A DNA stretch of 64,000 bases from Synechococcus sp. WH 8016 (GTDB lineage Bacteria > Cyanobacteriota > Cyanobacteriia > PCC-6307 > Cyanobiaceae): positions 186,001-250,000 of the forward strand of contig NZ_AGIK01000003.1 in assembly GCF_000230675.1 (NCBI RefSeq), given 5' to 3'. The translations under genes were made by a program, and so were the position numbers. The notes beneath the pieces were generated by a model. That model made no database searches, had not been told where the DNA came from, and was given only the letters and a program-made list of their open reading frames with translations. The number at the start of each line of letters is the position of its first letter. Position 1 is the stretch's first letter. Shown here in pieces: positions 47,809-60,251 of the stretch.

Positions 47809-48291
47809 ATGGCTCGTCACTCCGCCATCGACATCGGCATCACCAGCGCACAACGGGAAGAAATCGCGGCTGCACTCAGCCGCCTGCTGGCAGATACCTA
47901 CGTGCTGTACGGCAAAACCCACGGCTTCCATTGGAACGTGACCGGGCCGATGTTCAACACATTGCACCTGATGTTCATGAACCAATACACCGAGCTGTGG
48001 AACGCCCTCGACGTCATCGCTGAACGCATTCGCGCCCTCGGCGTTTTGGCTCCCCATGGCGGATCCACCCTGGCCGGCTTGGCCTCGATCCCAGAAGCAG
48101 AGCAACAACCTGCAGCCCTCGACATGGTGCGTGAGCTGGTGGCTGGCCATGAGGCCGTGGCCCGCACAGCACGAAGCATCTTTCCGCTGGCAGAGGCTGC
48201 TAACGACGAACCGACTGCTGACCTGCTCACCCAACGGCTTCAGATCCACGAAAAAACAGCCTGGATGCTGCGCAGCCTGCTGGAAAACTAA
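47809..48291 (+). CDS. dps: Dps family DNA-protection/ferritin-like protein
   Basis: 160 residues. The ferroxidase-site region is [20 protein letters not shown] at about 31-50, with [20 protein letters not shown] and the C-terminal [10 protein letters not shown]. Dps stores iron with hydrogen peroxide as oxidant and protects DNA. Follows the sigma factor by 30 bases. Start ATG 47809. Confidence 0.92.
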   Translation: MARHSAIDIGITSAQREEIAAALSRLLADTYVLYGKTHGFHWNVTGPMFNTLHLMFMNQYTELWNALDVIAERIRALGVLAPHGGSTLAGLASIPEAEQQPAALDMVRELVAGHEAVARTARSIFPLAEAANDEPTADLLTQRLQIHEKTAWMLRSLLEN

Positions 48292-48294
48292 GCA

Positions 48295-49029
48295 TCACTC
48301 CAGGCTGGAGTTGACCGCAAGCTCAAAGGGAACCGCCCGATTGGGAAGTTTCAAGAGTTCAGCACTCATCGAAGCGATGTCCTCGGGCTGCGTCATCGCT
48401 TCGGCTTCCATCGCCTGCGTTGGCCAGCGATCGCTCGAACCGCTGCGCACAGCAGCCGCCATATCCGTATTCACCCAGCCAGGACAAATCGCCGTCACCC
48501 GAATTCCTGCAGCCCAGCCCTCATTGCGCATGGTTTGGCAGAGACCAAGCAGGGCAAATTTGCTGGCGCTGTAGGCCGCCAGGCGACCCTTGCTGCGCTT
48601 CCCACTCATGGAAACCAAAACCTGGATGCGACCTTCTCCATGGGATGCCAACTGCGGCCAGGCAGCGCGCGTCAACCACCACGGTCCCATCAAATTCACA
48701 TTGATGGTGTGGGCGATTTCATGCTCTTCGCTCGGCTCAAACAGAAGCGGCACACGGCTGAAGATCCCAGCGCTATGGATCACGCTGTCGAAGCCACCAA
48801 AATGCTCGACGGTGGAATCAACCCAAGCCTGGGCCGCCGCTGGGTCCTCAGCCGCATAGGGCTGAAGCAAGACCCGTTCACTCCCAACCAAATCAGGGTC
48901 AAGGGAGGTCTGTCTCAACGCTTCCAAATCGCGAAGCCCAAGGCTGAGGCGATGGCCGTCAGCAAGAGCGCGTTCAGCGACCGCTCGACCGATCCCACGA
49001 CTTGCACCACTAATCAGGAGAGTGCGCAC
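48295..49029 (-). CDS. Short-chain dehydrogenase/reductase
   Basis: 244 residues. TLLISGASRGIGRAVAERAL is the cofactor motif, IHSAGIFS sits in the family's NAG position, and the catalytic YSASKFAL follows SMSGKRSKGRL. Short chain, no membrane segment. Substrate unknown. Convergent with dps (three bases between stops) and divergent from pyrG. Confidence 0.88.
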   Translation of the reverse strand: MRTLLISGASRGIGRAVAERALADGHRLSLGLRDLEALRQTSLDPDLVGSERVLLQPYAAEDPAAAQAWVDSTVEHFGGFDSVIHSAGIFSRVPLLFEPSEEHEIAHTINVNLMGPWWLTRAAWPQLASHGEGRIQVLVSMSGKRSKGRLAAYSASKFALLGLCQTMRNEGWAAGIRVTAICPGWVNTDMAAAVRSGSSDRWPTQAMEAEAMTQPEDIASMSAELLKLPNRAVPFELAVNSSLE

Positions 49030-49064
49030 GGCTACACGGGTGAAGGTCTACAGCGGTAAATTGA

Positions 49065-51361
<2,297 letters not shown>

Positions 51362-51377
51362 CGATCTCTCATCCCAG

Positions 51378-51899
51378 TCAAAGCTTCACAGCATCCTGTT
51401 GACGCGTCTCCGCTTTCCAAACTCGCCAGCGCAACTCCACGCCCTCAGGCAGATCCACCACTACCGGCCAAGAGGCGTTGTAGGGAATCAAATAGGGCTG
51501 CTTGCCGAGGGACAAAAAGGATTTGCCTTGGGCCTGTTCCGACGTGCAAGCCATGCGCGTACTCAGCACAAGCACTGGCCCACTCACTTCAAACAGGGCC
51601 TTCCCAGAAGCTTTAGGCAGTCGCTGCATCGATAAAGACGGCCCCGACAAGCGCTTGACATTGCAATCAACCTCCACCTCCTTTCCCACGATCAACTGAA
51701 TGCGCCAATCGAGTGGATGGGGCGAAATCATGGCGTCGTCACTCTTCGGCAGCAGGCCCGAGGGCTGAATCAGCCAACGCTTGAGGCCTTGCTTGGGTGC
51801 TGGATAACCACTCAGGTCAAGACGGGGAATCGCCACAGCAGGAGCTGAAGCAGCCACCATCAGCAGCGGCAGTGCCAGCCTCAAGAATCCCAGACCCAT
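51378..51899 (-). CDS. eco: Ecotin-family serine protease inhibitor
   Basis: About 173 residues from ATG 51899 (or 51905). Signal peptide [20 protein letters not shown], then KRWLIQP, the core [17 protein letters not shown], the exposed loop [11 protein letters not shown] and the C terminus [19 protein letters not shown]. These match ecotin closely, including the two cysteines of its disulfide. The P1 position (Met84 in E. coli ecotin) is Arg here, so trypsin-like proteases are the expected targets. It starts 31 bases from queC, divergently. Confidence 0.87.
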   Translation of the reverse strand: MGLGFLRLALPLLMVAASAPAVAIPRLDLSGYPAPKQGLKRWLIQPSGLLPKSDDAMISPHPLDWRIQLIVGKEVEVDCNVKRLSGPSLSMQRLPKASGKALFEVSGPVLVLSTRMACTSEQAQGKSFLSLGKQPYLIPYNASWPVVVDLPEGVELRWRVWKAETRQQDAVKL

Positions 51900-51930
51900 G
51901 GTCATACCCACACGGCAACAGAATGCAAGC

Positions 51931-52611
51931 ATGACCGATTCCACCGCGATTGCCCTGCTCTCGGGAGGGCTCGATTCCGCAACGGCCGCGGCACTCGCCA
52001 TGAAGGCAGGCTTCCGCGTGATTGGCCTCTCCTTTGATTACGGCCAACGCCATCGGCGTGAACTGGATGCTGCCGTAGACATCGCTAACGCCCTCAATCT
52101 GGCTGAACACCACACGATCAAGGTGGATTTGGCGATGTGGGGAGGCTCCTCGCTCACCGATCACGCCCAAACCCTTCCTACAAACGGCGTTGAGCCAGGC
52201 ATCATCCCGAGCACCTATGTGCCAGGGCGCAACACCGTGTTCATTGCAATCGGCCTCAGCCTCGCCGAAGCGCGGGGTGCCGATCAACTGGTGCTGGGCG
52301 TCAATGCCGTGGACTACTCGGGCTATCCAGACTGCCGGCCGGATTATTTAAAGGCCTTCCAAGATCTTGCAGACCTCAGCAGCCGCGCTGGACGAGAAGG
52401 CCATGGTCCAAAGCTATGGGCACCACTTGTGGAGTGGAGTAAACAGCAAATTGCAGAAGAAGCACTACATCTAGGGGTTCCCATCGAACGCACCTGGAGT
52501 TGCTATAGCGGCGAAGACGTGCCCTGTGGTGTCTGCGACAGCTGCCGAATCCGTGATGAAGCACTGCTCGCCGCCGGACGGCCGGACCTGTGCAGCCCAG
52601 GCCGTCCATGA
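51931..52611 (+). CDS. queC: 7-cyano-7-deazaguanine synthase QueC
   Basis: 226 residues from ATG 51931 (an upstream ATG at 51898 overlaps the divergent gene). PP-loop [11 protein letters not shown]; zinc-binding Cys set near 190-207 in [15 protein letters not shown]. Converts CDG to preQ0 with ATP and ammonia, downstream of QueE. The stop overlaps the pabB start (ATGA at 52608). Confidence 0.95.
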   Translation: MTDSTAIALLSGGLDSATAAALAMKAGFRVIGLSFDYGQRHRRELDAAVDIANALNLAEHHTIKVDLAMWGGSSLTDHAQTLPTNGVEPGIIPSTYVPGRNTVFIAIGLSLAEARGADQLVLGVNAVDYSGYPDCRPDYLKAFQDLADLSSRAGREGHGPKLWAPLVEWSKQQIAEEALHLGVPIERTWSCYSGEDVPCGVCDSCRIRDEALLAAGRPDLCSPGRP

Positions 52612-53951
52612 CCTCCAATCACGCCGGCACCCAGAAGCTGATTCGCAGCAGCCATCCCTGGATCGAACCTGATTCCGTGGCCAAAGCGCTCGCCCAAGAG
52701 CACGGAGACGCTGGCTTGATTTGGCTGGACGGGGATGCCAGCGACTTGGGCCGTTGGCTCACCCTGGCCGCTGACCCTCTCGAGCAACTCTGTTGCCGGG
52801 GGTTACCAGGAGAGGTTGGTTCCACCAATCCATTTGAGGCTCTGCGCTCGCTCAATCCTGGGCACTGGACGGGCTGGCTGAGTTACGACGCTGCCGCCTG
52901 GCTCGAACCCACAAACGCTTGGCGAAGCGATGCCATGGCCAGCCTTTGGATCGGTCGCCACGACCCCGTTCTGCGCTTTGACCTCCAACAACAGGAGGTT
53001 TGGATTGAGGGGCTTGATGCCAAGCGCCATGCCGCGATGGAGCGCTGGATTCTGGGACTGCGTGAACGATTCAAACAACACCCTGACGCACACCGCAGCC
53101 CCAACCCGCTCCATACAGCGTGGATACGCCACTGCGACAGAAAGGCCTATGCCAAGGGCGTTGAGCGAATCCGTGAACTGATCGCGATGGGCGATCTCTT
53201 TCAAGCCAATCTCACCAGCTGCACCAGCACAACCTTGCGAGAGCCGATCAACAATTTGGAGCTCTTTCTGCGCTTGCGTCGAACCTGTCCCGCACCCTTT
53301 GCAGGTCTCGTCGTTGCCAGCGGTGAGGCCGATGGCGAAGCACTCCTGTCCACATCACCGGAACGCTTCATGGAAGTGCTGCCCAACGGTGCTGTTCAAA
53401 CGAGACCCATCAAAGGAACACGCCCTCGGGACTCCGATCCACAACAGGATGCCGACCAAGCCGCTGAATTGGTTTGCAGCGAAAAGGACCGTGCCGAAAA
53501 CGTGATGATTGTCGATTTGCTGCGCAATGACCTTGGCCGGGTCTGCGTGCCTGGCAGCGTCGATGTCCCTCAACTGGTCAAGCTCGAAAGCTATGCCCGA
53601 GTCCACCACCTCACCTCGGTCGTCAAAGGCCAACTCCGAGACGGGCTGACCTGGGTGGATCTCCTAGAGGCGAGCTGGCCAGGTGGTTCGATTAGTGGTG
53701 CACCAAAACTGAGGGCATGCCAAAGACTTCAAGAACTAGAACCCAAAGGTCGAGGTCCTTACTGCGGTTCTTTGCTAACGCTGAACTGGGATGGGCGTTT
53801 TGACAGCAATATTTTGATTCGCACCGTTCTGCGCAAAGACAACGAGCTTCGGGTGCATGCAGGCTGCGGAATCGTTGCCGACTCGGATCCTCAAGCAGAA
53901 GCCGATGAACTGGACTGGAAACTGCTACCACTGTTAGAGGCACTGGAGTGA
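52608..53951 (+). CDS. pabB: Aminodeoxychorismate synthase component I
   Basis: 447 residues from ATG 52608, overlapping queC by four bases. The chorismate-binding domain has [11 protein letters not shown], where Lys in the PIKGT motif is typical of PabB rather than TrpE (PIAGT), and [13 protein letters not shown]. Makes ADC from chorismate with a PabA amidotransferase, a step to p-aminobenzoate and folate. The stop overlaps pabC (GTGA at 53948). Confidence 0.92.
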   Translation: MTSNHAGTQKLIRSSHPWIEPDSVAKALAQEHGDAGLIWLDGDASDLGRWLTLAADPLEQLCCRGLPGEVGSTNPFEALRSLNPGHWTGWLSYDAAAWLEPTNAWRSDAMASLWIGRHDPVLRFDLQQQEVWIEGLDAKRHAAMERWILGLRERFKQHPDAHRSPNPLHTAWIRHCDRKAYAKGVERIRELIAMGDLFQANLTSCTSTTLREPINNLELFLRLRRTCPAPFAGLVVASGEADGEALLSTSPERFMEVLPNGAVQTRPIKGTRPRDSDPQQDADQAAELVCSEKDRAENVMIVDLLRNDLGRVCVPGSVDVPQLVKLESYARVHHLTSVVKGQLRDGLTWVDLLEASWPGGSISGAPKLRACQRLQELEPKGRGPYCGSLLTLNWDGRFDSNILIRTVLRKDNELRVHAGCGIVADSDPQAEADELDWKLLPLLEALE

Positions 53952-54814
53952 CAGCATCTGAGCCACAACACTCCATCGCCTGGATCAACGGAGCATGGGG
54001 TCGGCCTGCAGAGCTGACGCTGCCACTCAGCGATCGGGGGCTGCAGCTCGCCGACGGACTGTTCGAAACGATTCTCGTTCAACACAACCGTCCCTGCCTA
54101 TTCGATGCACACCTCCGTCGATGGCAGCGAAGTTGTGAGCTGTTAGGGATGGCACCACCACCCCAAAAACCCTGGTTGGTTTCGTTGATTCAAGAAGCGA
54201 TCCAGCGACTCGGGCTGGAGCATGGGGAGGGTGCCCTGCGCCTGAACTGGAGTCGAGGCGATGGAAGCCAACGAGGAATTGGGCTCGATCACAACGCAGC
54301 CGACCCCTCCAGGCATCGCTTTTGGCTCACCTTACAAACCCATACGCCAACGTTCGAGTCCATCAGCACATGGATCAGTCGTCATGAATATCGGCATGCC
54401 TCCAGTCTGATGAGTCGATGCAAAACCTTTGCCTACGGACAAGCGATTCAAGTGCGCCGGGAAGCTCAACAGAGGGGAGCTGACGATGGATTGATGCTCA
54501 GCACCAATGGCTCACTGTGCTGCGGAAGCAGCGCCAACCTTGTCGTACTCCGCCATGGCCAATGGCTCACACCCCCTTTAAGTGATGGCTGCCTACCTGG
54601 AGTGATGCGGGGTCAAGGCCTCAAACAGGGGCTGATTAAAGAGCTGTCGCTTTCATCCAAACCTCAACCAGGTGATCAATGGTTGTTAATCAACAGTCTT
54701 GGCTGTAAGACGATCAACCACGTGAATGATGAGCCACTCACGATCAGCGGCCGGGGAGAAGCCCTTTGGAGATCCTTACTGTCATCTCATTCTGAGGAAT
54801 CATTGCCATCCTGA
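53948..54814 (+). CDS. pabC: Aminodeoxychorismate lyase / class IV PLP aminotransferase
   Basis: 288 residues from GTG 53948. Fold-type IV enzyme: LSDRGLQLADGLFETI near 27-42, and SLMSRCKTFAYGQAIQVRREA near 155, where the Lys is the likely PLP lysine. Eliminates pyruvate from ADC to give p-aminobenzoate. Its translational overlap with pabB supports that function over a branched-chain aminotransferase. Confidence 0.87.
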   Translation: MTASEPQHSIAWINGAWGRPAELTLPLSDRGLQLADGLFETILVQHNRPCLFDAHLRRWQRSCELLGMAPPPQKPWLVSLIQEAIQRLGLEHGEGALRLNWSRGDGSQRGIGLDHNAADPSRHRFWLTLQTHTPTFESISTWISRHEYRHASSLMSRCKTFAYGQAIQVRREAQQRGADDGLMLSTNGSLCCGSSANLVVLRHGQWLTPPLSDGCLPGVMRGQGLKQGLIKELSLSSKPQPGDQWLLINSLGCKTINHVNDEPLTISGRGEALWRSLLSSHSEESLPS

Positions 54815-54838
54815 GCGCAGCAACAAGCGATTGGCGAT

Positions 54839-56434
54839 ATGGAATTACGGCGTGAGTTAAGCCTCACAAGCCTCACCCTCACCGTCGTCACCGGAACGAT
54901 TGGATCGGGATGGTTGTTCGCCTCCTATTACGCCGCCCGAACGGCCGGACCCGCCAGCCTTCCCGCCTGGCTTCTAGGAGGCTTGATCTCCTTTCTTCTC
55001 GCTCTGGTCTTTGCAGAGCTGGGCTCTCTCATCAACAGTTCCGGGGCATTGGCCCAGATTCCACTCCTCAGCCACGGTCGCTTATCGGGTTTCGTCGGTG
55101 GCTGGAGCATCTGGATCAGCTATCTGTGCGTGCCAACCATCGAGCTCTTAGCGATGCTCGATTATCTCGACAGCAGCCTGCCCTGGCTCACGCAGGAACG
55201 CAACGGCACGCAAGTTCTCAGCGGAGCCGGTTTAGCTGTCGCCATCCTGTTGATGGTGTTCTTTACCTGGATCAACCTCAACGGTGTGAAGGGTCTCGCC
55301 CGCTGGATCGACAACCTCACCATCTGGAAGTTGATCGTGCCTCTCCTGGTGGCGGCTGTGTTAATGCTGCTCAGTCAGCACTGGGGCAATATGAGCATTC
55401 CAGTCACGATCGGCAGCAACACAGCGGCCGTCAAGAGTGGTAGCGGTACGGAACTTGTGAATGCCGTGGGAAGCGGTGGCATTCTTTTCTGCCTCCTTGG
55501 TTTTCGCACAGCCGTTGACCTTGCTGGAGAGGCGCGCAACCCCCAACGCAATGTGCCGCTCGCCATGGGACTTGGGCTCGGCATCAGCCTGTTGATTTAC
55601 CTGGTGCTGCAGTGGTCATTCCTGGTGAGCGTGCCGCCGGAAGCCCTCCAGCAGGGATGGTCCCAACTGAGCCTTGGCCAACATGGCGGCCCACTCGCAG
55701 CCCTGGCCCTTGGCCTTGGTCTGGGCTGGATGGTGGTGCTGTTACTCATCGACGCAGCCCTTTCCCCCAGCACCACCGCAATGGCCTATTTGGGAGTATC
55801 GGCGCGAGTGAGCTGGATGATGGGTCGCTGCAAACTGCTCCCTGAATCCCTTGGTCGGGTCAACAGAAATGGGGTGCCACATATTGCTGTCATCAGCAGC
55901 CTGATCCTTGGCTGTGCCCTGTTCTTCATCGGCCCAGGCTGGCAACAGGTTGTGGCCTTTCTCACCGCAGCCCAGATGATCGCTTTAGCCATGGGACCCG
56001 CAAGCTTGTTAGCGCTGCGCCAACAACTTCCTCAAGAGCAGGGCCATTTTCGGATTCCCTATCCCAGAGCACTCAGTGCTTTGGCCTTTGTGATGGCGAC
56101 GTGGGCAACGAACTGGTGCGGACGTACAGCGCTAGAGGGAGCCGTGCTCGCCATCGGAATCCCGAGCCTGCTCTTTGCTCTCCACAACTGGCGAAAACAC
56201 CAGCAGATTGAAACCAAAGCAGGACTTTGGTGGGGGCTTTATCTCGGACTACTTGTGTTGGACATGGAGCTGTTCAGCCAAGGACAACCCCTGGAACTCT
56301 CGAACCTGGCCCATCTCGGAGTCCTGGCGGGGATGGCCCTACTGGTGCTGCCGATTGCAGTCAACAGCGCTCTACCAGAAGTGTCACCCCACGCGCTCAC
56401 ACACTTAAAAACCGATCCACCACATCTTGGCTGA
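54839..56434 (+). CDS. APC-superfamily amino acid permease
   Basis: 531 residues, about twelve hydrophobic segments. The N-terminal TLTVVTGTIGSGWLFASYYAAR and FAELGSLINSSGALAQIPLLS match APC transporters. TM-rich loops with GFRTAVDLAGEARNPQRNVP fit the family. Substrate unknown. Its stop overlaps the convergent urtE gene by 38 bases. Confidence 0.88.
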   Translation: MELRRELSLTSLTLTVVTGTIGSGWLFASYYAARTAGPASLPAWLLGGLISFLLALVFAELGSLINSSGALAQIPLLSHGRLSGFVGGWSIWISYLCVPTIELLAMLDYLDSSLPWLTQERNGTQVLSGAGLAVAILLMVFFTWINLNGVKGLARWIDNLTIWKLIVPLLVAAVLMLLSQHWGNMSIPVTIGSNTAAVKSGSGTELVNAVGSGGILFCLLGFRTAVDLAGEARNPQRNVPLAMGLGLGISLLIYLVLQWSFLVSVPPEALQQGWSQLSLGQHGGPLAALALGLGLGWMVVLLLIDAALSPSTTAMAYLGVSARVSWMMGRCKLLPESLGRVNRNGVPHIAVISSLILGCALFFIGPGWQQVVAFLTAAQMIALAMGPASLLALRQQLPQEQGHFRIPYPRALSALAFVMATWATNWCGRTALEGAVLAIGIPSLLFALHNWRKHQQIETKAGLWWGLYLGLLVLDMELFSQGQPLELSNLAHLGVLAGMALLVLPIAVNSALPEVSPHALTHLKTDPPHLG

Positions 56435-57104
56435 GCTCGGACGTAGAGCCACTCGCCACAATTCCACCGCGCTGCATGGCGTAATAACGATCCGCTTGTC
56501 GAACAAAATGCAAATGCTGCTCCACAAGCAAAACTCCAATCCCTTTCTCAGCGATAATTCGTTGAACGGCAGCTTCAATATCTTGCACAATATTGGGCTG
56601 GATCCCTTCCGTTGGCTCATCAAGAAGCAACAATTTAGGCTGGCCCAAGAGAGCACGAGCAATAGCAAGCTGCTGCTGCTGACCTCCGGAGAGATCTCCT
56701 CCTTTACGTGAAAGAAACTCCTGGAGAATTGGGAAGAGCTCGTAAATAAAAGGATCAATTCGACGATTTCGAGAAAGACCTCCTGGGAGAGCCTCCATCC
56801 CCAACATCAAATTTTCTTCAACAGTTAATTGAGGAATGATTTCCCTCCCCTGAGGTACATAACCAAGTCCAGACCTTGCACGCTGATGAGGAGGCTGACG
56901 CTCCATTCCATGACCTTCAAAAATAATCTCACCGGATCGTGGTTTAAGCAAACCGATCAGAGACTTAAGGAGTGTGGTTTTACCAACTCCATTCCGGCCG
57001 ATGAGACAAACCATTTCCCCAGCGAGGACCCTCAGATCAACATCTCGAAGAATATGGCTTTCGCCGTAATAGGTGTTGAGACCCCGAATCTCGAGCATTG
57101 TCAT
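56397..57104 (-). CDS. urtE: Urea ABC transporter ATP-binding protein UrtE
   Basis: 235 residues. Walker A IGRNGVGKTTLL at about 36-47, LSGGQQQQLAIARALL, and LLLLDEPTEGIQPNI. Last gene of the leftward urtABCDE operon; it overlaps urtD by four bases. Powers urea uptake with UrtD. Overlaps the APC gene 3' end by 38 bases. Confidence 0.96.
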   Translation of the reverse strand: MTMLEIRGLNTYYGESHILRDVDLRVLAGEMVCLIGRNGVGKTTLLKSLIGLLKPRSGEIIFEGHGMERQPPHQRARSGLGYVPQGREIIPQLTVEENLMLGMEALPGGLSRNRRIDPFIYELFPILQEFLSRKGGDLSGGQQQQLAIARALLGQPKLLLLDEPTEGIQPNIVQDIEAAVQRIIAEKGIGVLLVEQHLHFVRQADRYYAMQRGGIVASGSTSELSQDVVDRFLSV

Positions 57105-57874
57105 TGATCTTCGTCCTCCGTAGTTCCCAAATAAACCTCGATCACTCGAGGATCCTGTTGCACCTGATCCATCGAGCCCTCACAAAGAACATGACCCTGG
57201 TGCAGCACGGTCACCGGACTCTCAAGACGACGGATGAATTCCATATCGTGCTCAATCACCAAAACAGTGTGTTCTCCAGCCAAAGACTTCAGCAAATCAG
57301 CCGTTAGGTCAGTTTCCTCATCTGTAAGACCTGCAACTGGCTCATCCACCAGCAAGAGGTCAGGATCCTGACCAACCAACATCGCAATTTCTAACCACTG
57401 CTTCTGTCCATGAGACAGAGATCCAGCTCTCCAGTCGGAACGTGATTGAAGATTAACGATGTTCATGAGATGGTGAACTTGGTCTCGCTGTTCAGCACTA
57501 ATACGACCAAAAAGCAAAGTCCAAGGCTGCTTTGACCGACTTACAGCCAATGCCAAGTTGTCCTGAACCGTTAAATCTTCAAACACACGCGGGCTTTGGA
57601 ATTTACGACCGATTCCAAGCCGAGCAATGCGATGTTCAGGGATTCCAACCAGAGAGCGACCTTTAAAAAGCACGCCTCCTGAGCTGGGAGCAACCTTGCC
57701 CGTGATGACATCGAGAAACGTGGTTTTCCCAGCCCCATTTGGACCGATTACAGCCCGAAGCTCTCCAGGTTGCAAGCTCAGATTTAGGTCTCGAAGGGCA
57801 AGAAAACCATCAAAACTAACTGTGATGTCTTTGAGCTCCAGAAGTGCTCTGGAGCCAGAAACGATTCGGCTCAT
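57101..57874 (-). CDS. urtD: Urea ABC transporter ATP-binding protein UrtD
   Basis: 257 residues. VIGPNGAGKTTFLDVI, LSHGQKQWLEIAMLV and LLLVDEPVAGLTDEETD. Second ATPase of the urea importer; overlaps urtC and urtE by four bases each. Length and gene order match cyanobacterial urtD. Confidence 0.96.
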   Translation of the reverse strand: MSRIVSGSRALLELKDITVSFDGFLALRDLNLSLQPGELRAVIGPNGAGKTTFLDVITGKVAPSSGGVLFKGRSLVGIPEHRIARLGIGRKFQSPRVFEDLTVQDNLALAVSRSKQPWTLLFGRISAEQRDQVHHLMNIVNLQSRSDWRAGSLSHGQKQWLEIAMLVGQDPDLLLVDEPVAGLTDEETDLTADLLKSLAGEHTVLVIEHDMEFIRRLESPVTVLHQGHVLCEGSMDQVQQDPRVIEVYLGTTEDEDQ

Positions 57875-59001
57875 GGCTGCACCTCCTCATTGCCATCAAC
57901 TTCAAGTTGAGGATAAGTACCAATCGGCCGAGAAAAACCCAGGCGAGACATCACATTTCTTGGTCCTTCTCCTCTGAACCAACCAATCACACCCTCAGGC
58001 AGTGCCGTCACCACAAGAATAAACAACCCACCTTGAATGAAAAGCCAAGTTTCCGGTAAGGCTTCACTTACCAAACTTTTGGCATACATGATTACAACGG
58101 ATCCCAAAATCGCTCCTACCAATGTTCCACGACCACCAACAGCAACCCAAATCACCATTTCGATCGAAAAGGGAACAGTCATGAACTGGGGGGAAACAAT
58201 TCCAGATTGCACTGTATAGAGCGCTCCACCGATACCCGCCAAGCCCCCAGCGATTGCGAACACGATTGTTTTAAACAATGTTGGGTTATACCCAGCAAAG
58301 CGAAGTCTGGGCTCATCATCGCGGATCGCAATCAGAACATTTCCAAAACGACCACGCACAACCCATCGTAAAAACATCCAGACGATGATCACAACAACAG
58401 CCGTCACCCAAAAGAAGCCTCGCTGCATCTCTGGCGATCCCAACTCGAGCTGACCAAACAGCACAGTGACATCTGTTTTCAAACCGTTGGTGCCATTAAT
58501 TAGCTTTTGCTGTCCATTGAAGAAATTGAAAAAAACCAAGAGAGCGGCTTGGGTCAGAATCGAAAAATAAACACCCTTAATTCGATTACGGAACACTAAA
58601 TTCCCTAACACAGCTGCAAGCAAAGCAGGGATCAGCCAAATTGCGATGAGCGTAAAGAGAGGCGAGCGAAAAGGCTCCCAGAACAATGGCAACCGATCAA
58701 CCCCATACAGACTGAAAAATTCAGGAATGGAGTTGGGCATATCAATAGAACTCCTGAGTTGGAGATACATCGCAGCGGCATAACCTCCAAGAGCAAAGAA
58801 AATTCCCTGCCCGAGGCTGAGAAGACCGGTAAAGCCCCAAATCAAATCAATCCCAAGCGCCACGATCGCTAGAGATAAAAACCGACCCAAAAGGTTAAGG
58901 CGGAACACAGGCAGAACCGATGGAGCAGCAACGATTACCGCGATGATCACCACCCAAAGAGTGACCGAGAGCCAGGTGCGCTGTTGAAACGAACGAAACA
59001 T
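57871..59001 (-). CDS. urtC: Urea ABC transporter permease UrtC
   Basis: 376 residues from ATG 59001 (the frame is open to 59073, which would overlap urtB). About nine hydrophobic segments; ALGIDLIWGFTGLLSLGQG and FAIAGGLAGIGGALYTVQSG match the branched-chain amino-acid/urea permease fold. Second permease of the system. The four-base gap to urtB shows tight operon spacing. Confidence 0.95.
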   Translation of the reverse strand: MFRSFQQRTWLSVTLWVVIIAVIVAAPSVLPVFRLNLLGRFLSLAIVALGIDLIWGFTGLLSLGQGIFFALGGYAAAMYLQLRSSIDMPNSIPEFFSLYGVDRLPLFWEPFRSPLFTLIAIWLIPALLAAVLGNLVFRNRIKGVYFSILTQAALLVFFNFFNGQQKLINGTNGLKTDVTVLFGQLELGSPEMQRGFFWVTAVVVIIVWMFLRWVVRGRFGNVLIAIRDDEPRLRFAGYNPTLFKTIVFAIAGGLAGIGGALYTVQSGIVSPQFMTVPFSIEMVIWVAVGGRGTLVGAILGSVVIMYAKSLVSEALPETWLFIQGGLFILVVTALPEGVIGWFRGEGPRNVMSRLGFSRPIGTYPQLEVDGNEEVQP

Positions 59002-59005
59002 CTGA

Positions 59006-60160
59006 TCAAGCCTCAACCATTCGGCCTTTTTGCGGAAACAGGCCTGCAGGACGGAACTGAAGGAAAACCACAATCAGGGCAAAAGCCATCACCTGAGCCA
59101 TGCTCGTAGTCGCAAAAAATTCAACCCCGCCAGCCAGTGGCTCAGGCATGTCTGGCCAAATCGTGAGCAGGCGACCTGCTCCAATTAGATCGGTTAATAA
59201 GCCAATCGCAAAGGAAGCCAACACGGTGCCGAGAAGATTGCCAACACCACCGAGCACCACCACCATGAAACAGCCCACGATGTAAGAGGTTCCAACGTTG
59301 GGACCCACCGAACCCAACAACGACACAGCAACGCCAGCCACCCCCGCCAAACCAGAACCGATCCCAAAGGTAAGGACGTCAACGGTGTCAGTCGGAATGC
59401 CGAGGCAATCGCTCATCGAACGATTCTGCGTGACTGCCCTAATCCGAATACCCCAAACACTGCGGTTGAGGAACCAGATCACCCCAACAACGGCGATCAA
59501 CGTCATCACAATGATCACAAGGCGTGGGACAGGAAACGTGAGATCCATCCATTCGAGACCACCGCGCATCCACTTCGGAGCGGTGACATCCACATTGCGG
59601 GATGTTGCCTTAGCAATACGGCTAATTTGCGAGGCCAATCCACCCGCAAATAACACACCAATGAAAGCAGAAACAGCCCAACCACCTAGTCGCACAAACC
59701 GAGATTGACGACCCTCCAATAAGGTCTTCGGAAGAAACAACGGAACACTGAATCCGAGCACTAGAAACACAACCATTCCTGCCGCATAGGCAAGCGGAAC
59801 GCTGCGCACAAACTGCTGGAGAATCAAACTGACACCCCACGTAGCAAGCAGAGTCTCCAGTGGACTCCCATATAGACGTCGTATTACTGTGCGTTCAAGC
59901 AAAATACCAACAACACCACTCACAACGAAGGCGCATGGAATAGCAACCAATACGTAGGCGTTGTAAATAGGCGCAAGAAGGGGAAGTTTGAAAATGAGCT
60001 GTACCACATAGGTGGTATAGGCACCAAGCATAATTAATTCGCCGTGAGCGAGATTAATCACACCCATCAAGCCAAACACAATGGCCAGTCCAAGGGCGGC
60101 CATCAGCAACACAGAGCCGATGGCCACACCGTTGAACAAACTTTCGAAAAGCAGTTGCAC
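59006..60160 (-). CDS. urtB: Urea ABC transporter permease UrtB
   Basis: 384 residues, about eight to ten hydrophobic segments. GLMGVINLAHGELIMLGAYTTY near 30-51 and GIGSGLAGVAGVAVSLLGSVGPN are hallmarks of LivH/UrtB permeases. First permease gene after urtA, separated from it by a 91-base gap containing a hairpin. Confidence 0.95.
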   Translation of the reverse strand: MQLLFESLFNGVAIGSVLLMAALGLAIVFGLMGVINLAHGELIMLGAYTTYVVQLIFKLPLLAPIYNAYVLVAIPCAFVVSGVVGILLERTVIRRLYGSPLETLLATWGVSLILQQFVRSVPLAYAAGMVVFLVLGFSVPLFLPKTLLEGRQSRFVRLGGWAVSAFIGVLFAGGLASQISRIAKATSRNVDVTAPKWMRGGLEWMDLTFPVPRLVIIVMTLIAVVGVIWFLNRSVWGIRIRAVTQNRSMSDCLGIPTDTVDVLTFGIGSGLAGVAGVAVSLLGSVGPNVGTSYIVGCFMVVVLGGVGNLLGTVLASFAIGLLTDLIGAGRLLTIWPDMPEPLAGGVEFFATTSMAQVMAFALIVVFLQFRPAGLFPQKGRMVEA

Positions 60161-60169
60161 GGGGGGTGT

Positions 60170-60216
60170 CTAGTAAGCGAAAAAAATGAAAAGAGGAGCC
60201 CCCAAGGGACCCCTCC
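60170..60216 (-). terminator. Hairpin and T-rich tail between urtA and urtB (attenuator-like)
   Basis: Minus strand: GGAG...CTCC (60216-60195) closes a GC-rich inner stem (TCCC/GGGG around a three-base loop, with GGG bulged), followed by TCTTTTCATTTTTTTCG. This fits partial termination after urtA, which would give more binding protein than permease. Structure drawn by eye. Confidence 0.5.
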
Positions 60217-60251
60217 AAAAGCAAGCCATCAGTCGATGGAGCTATTCATGA

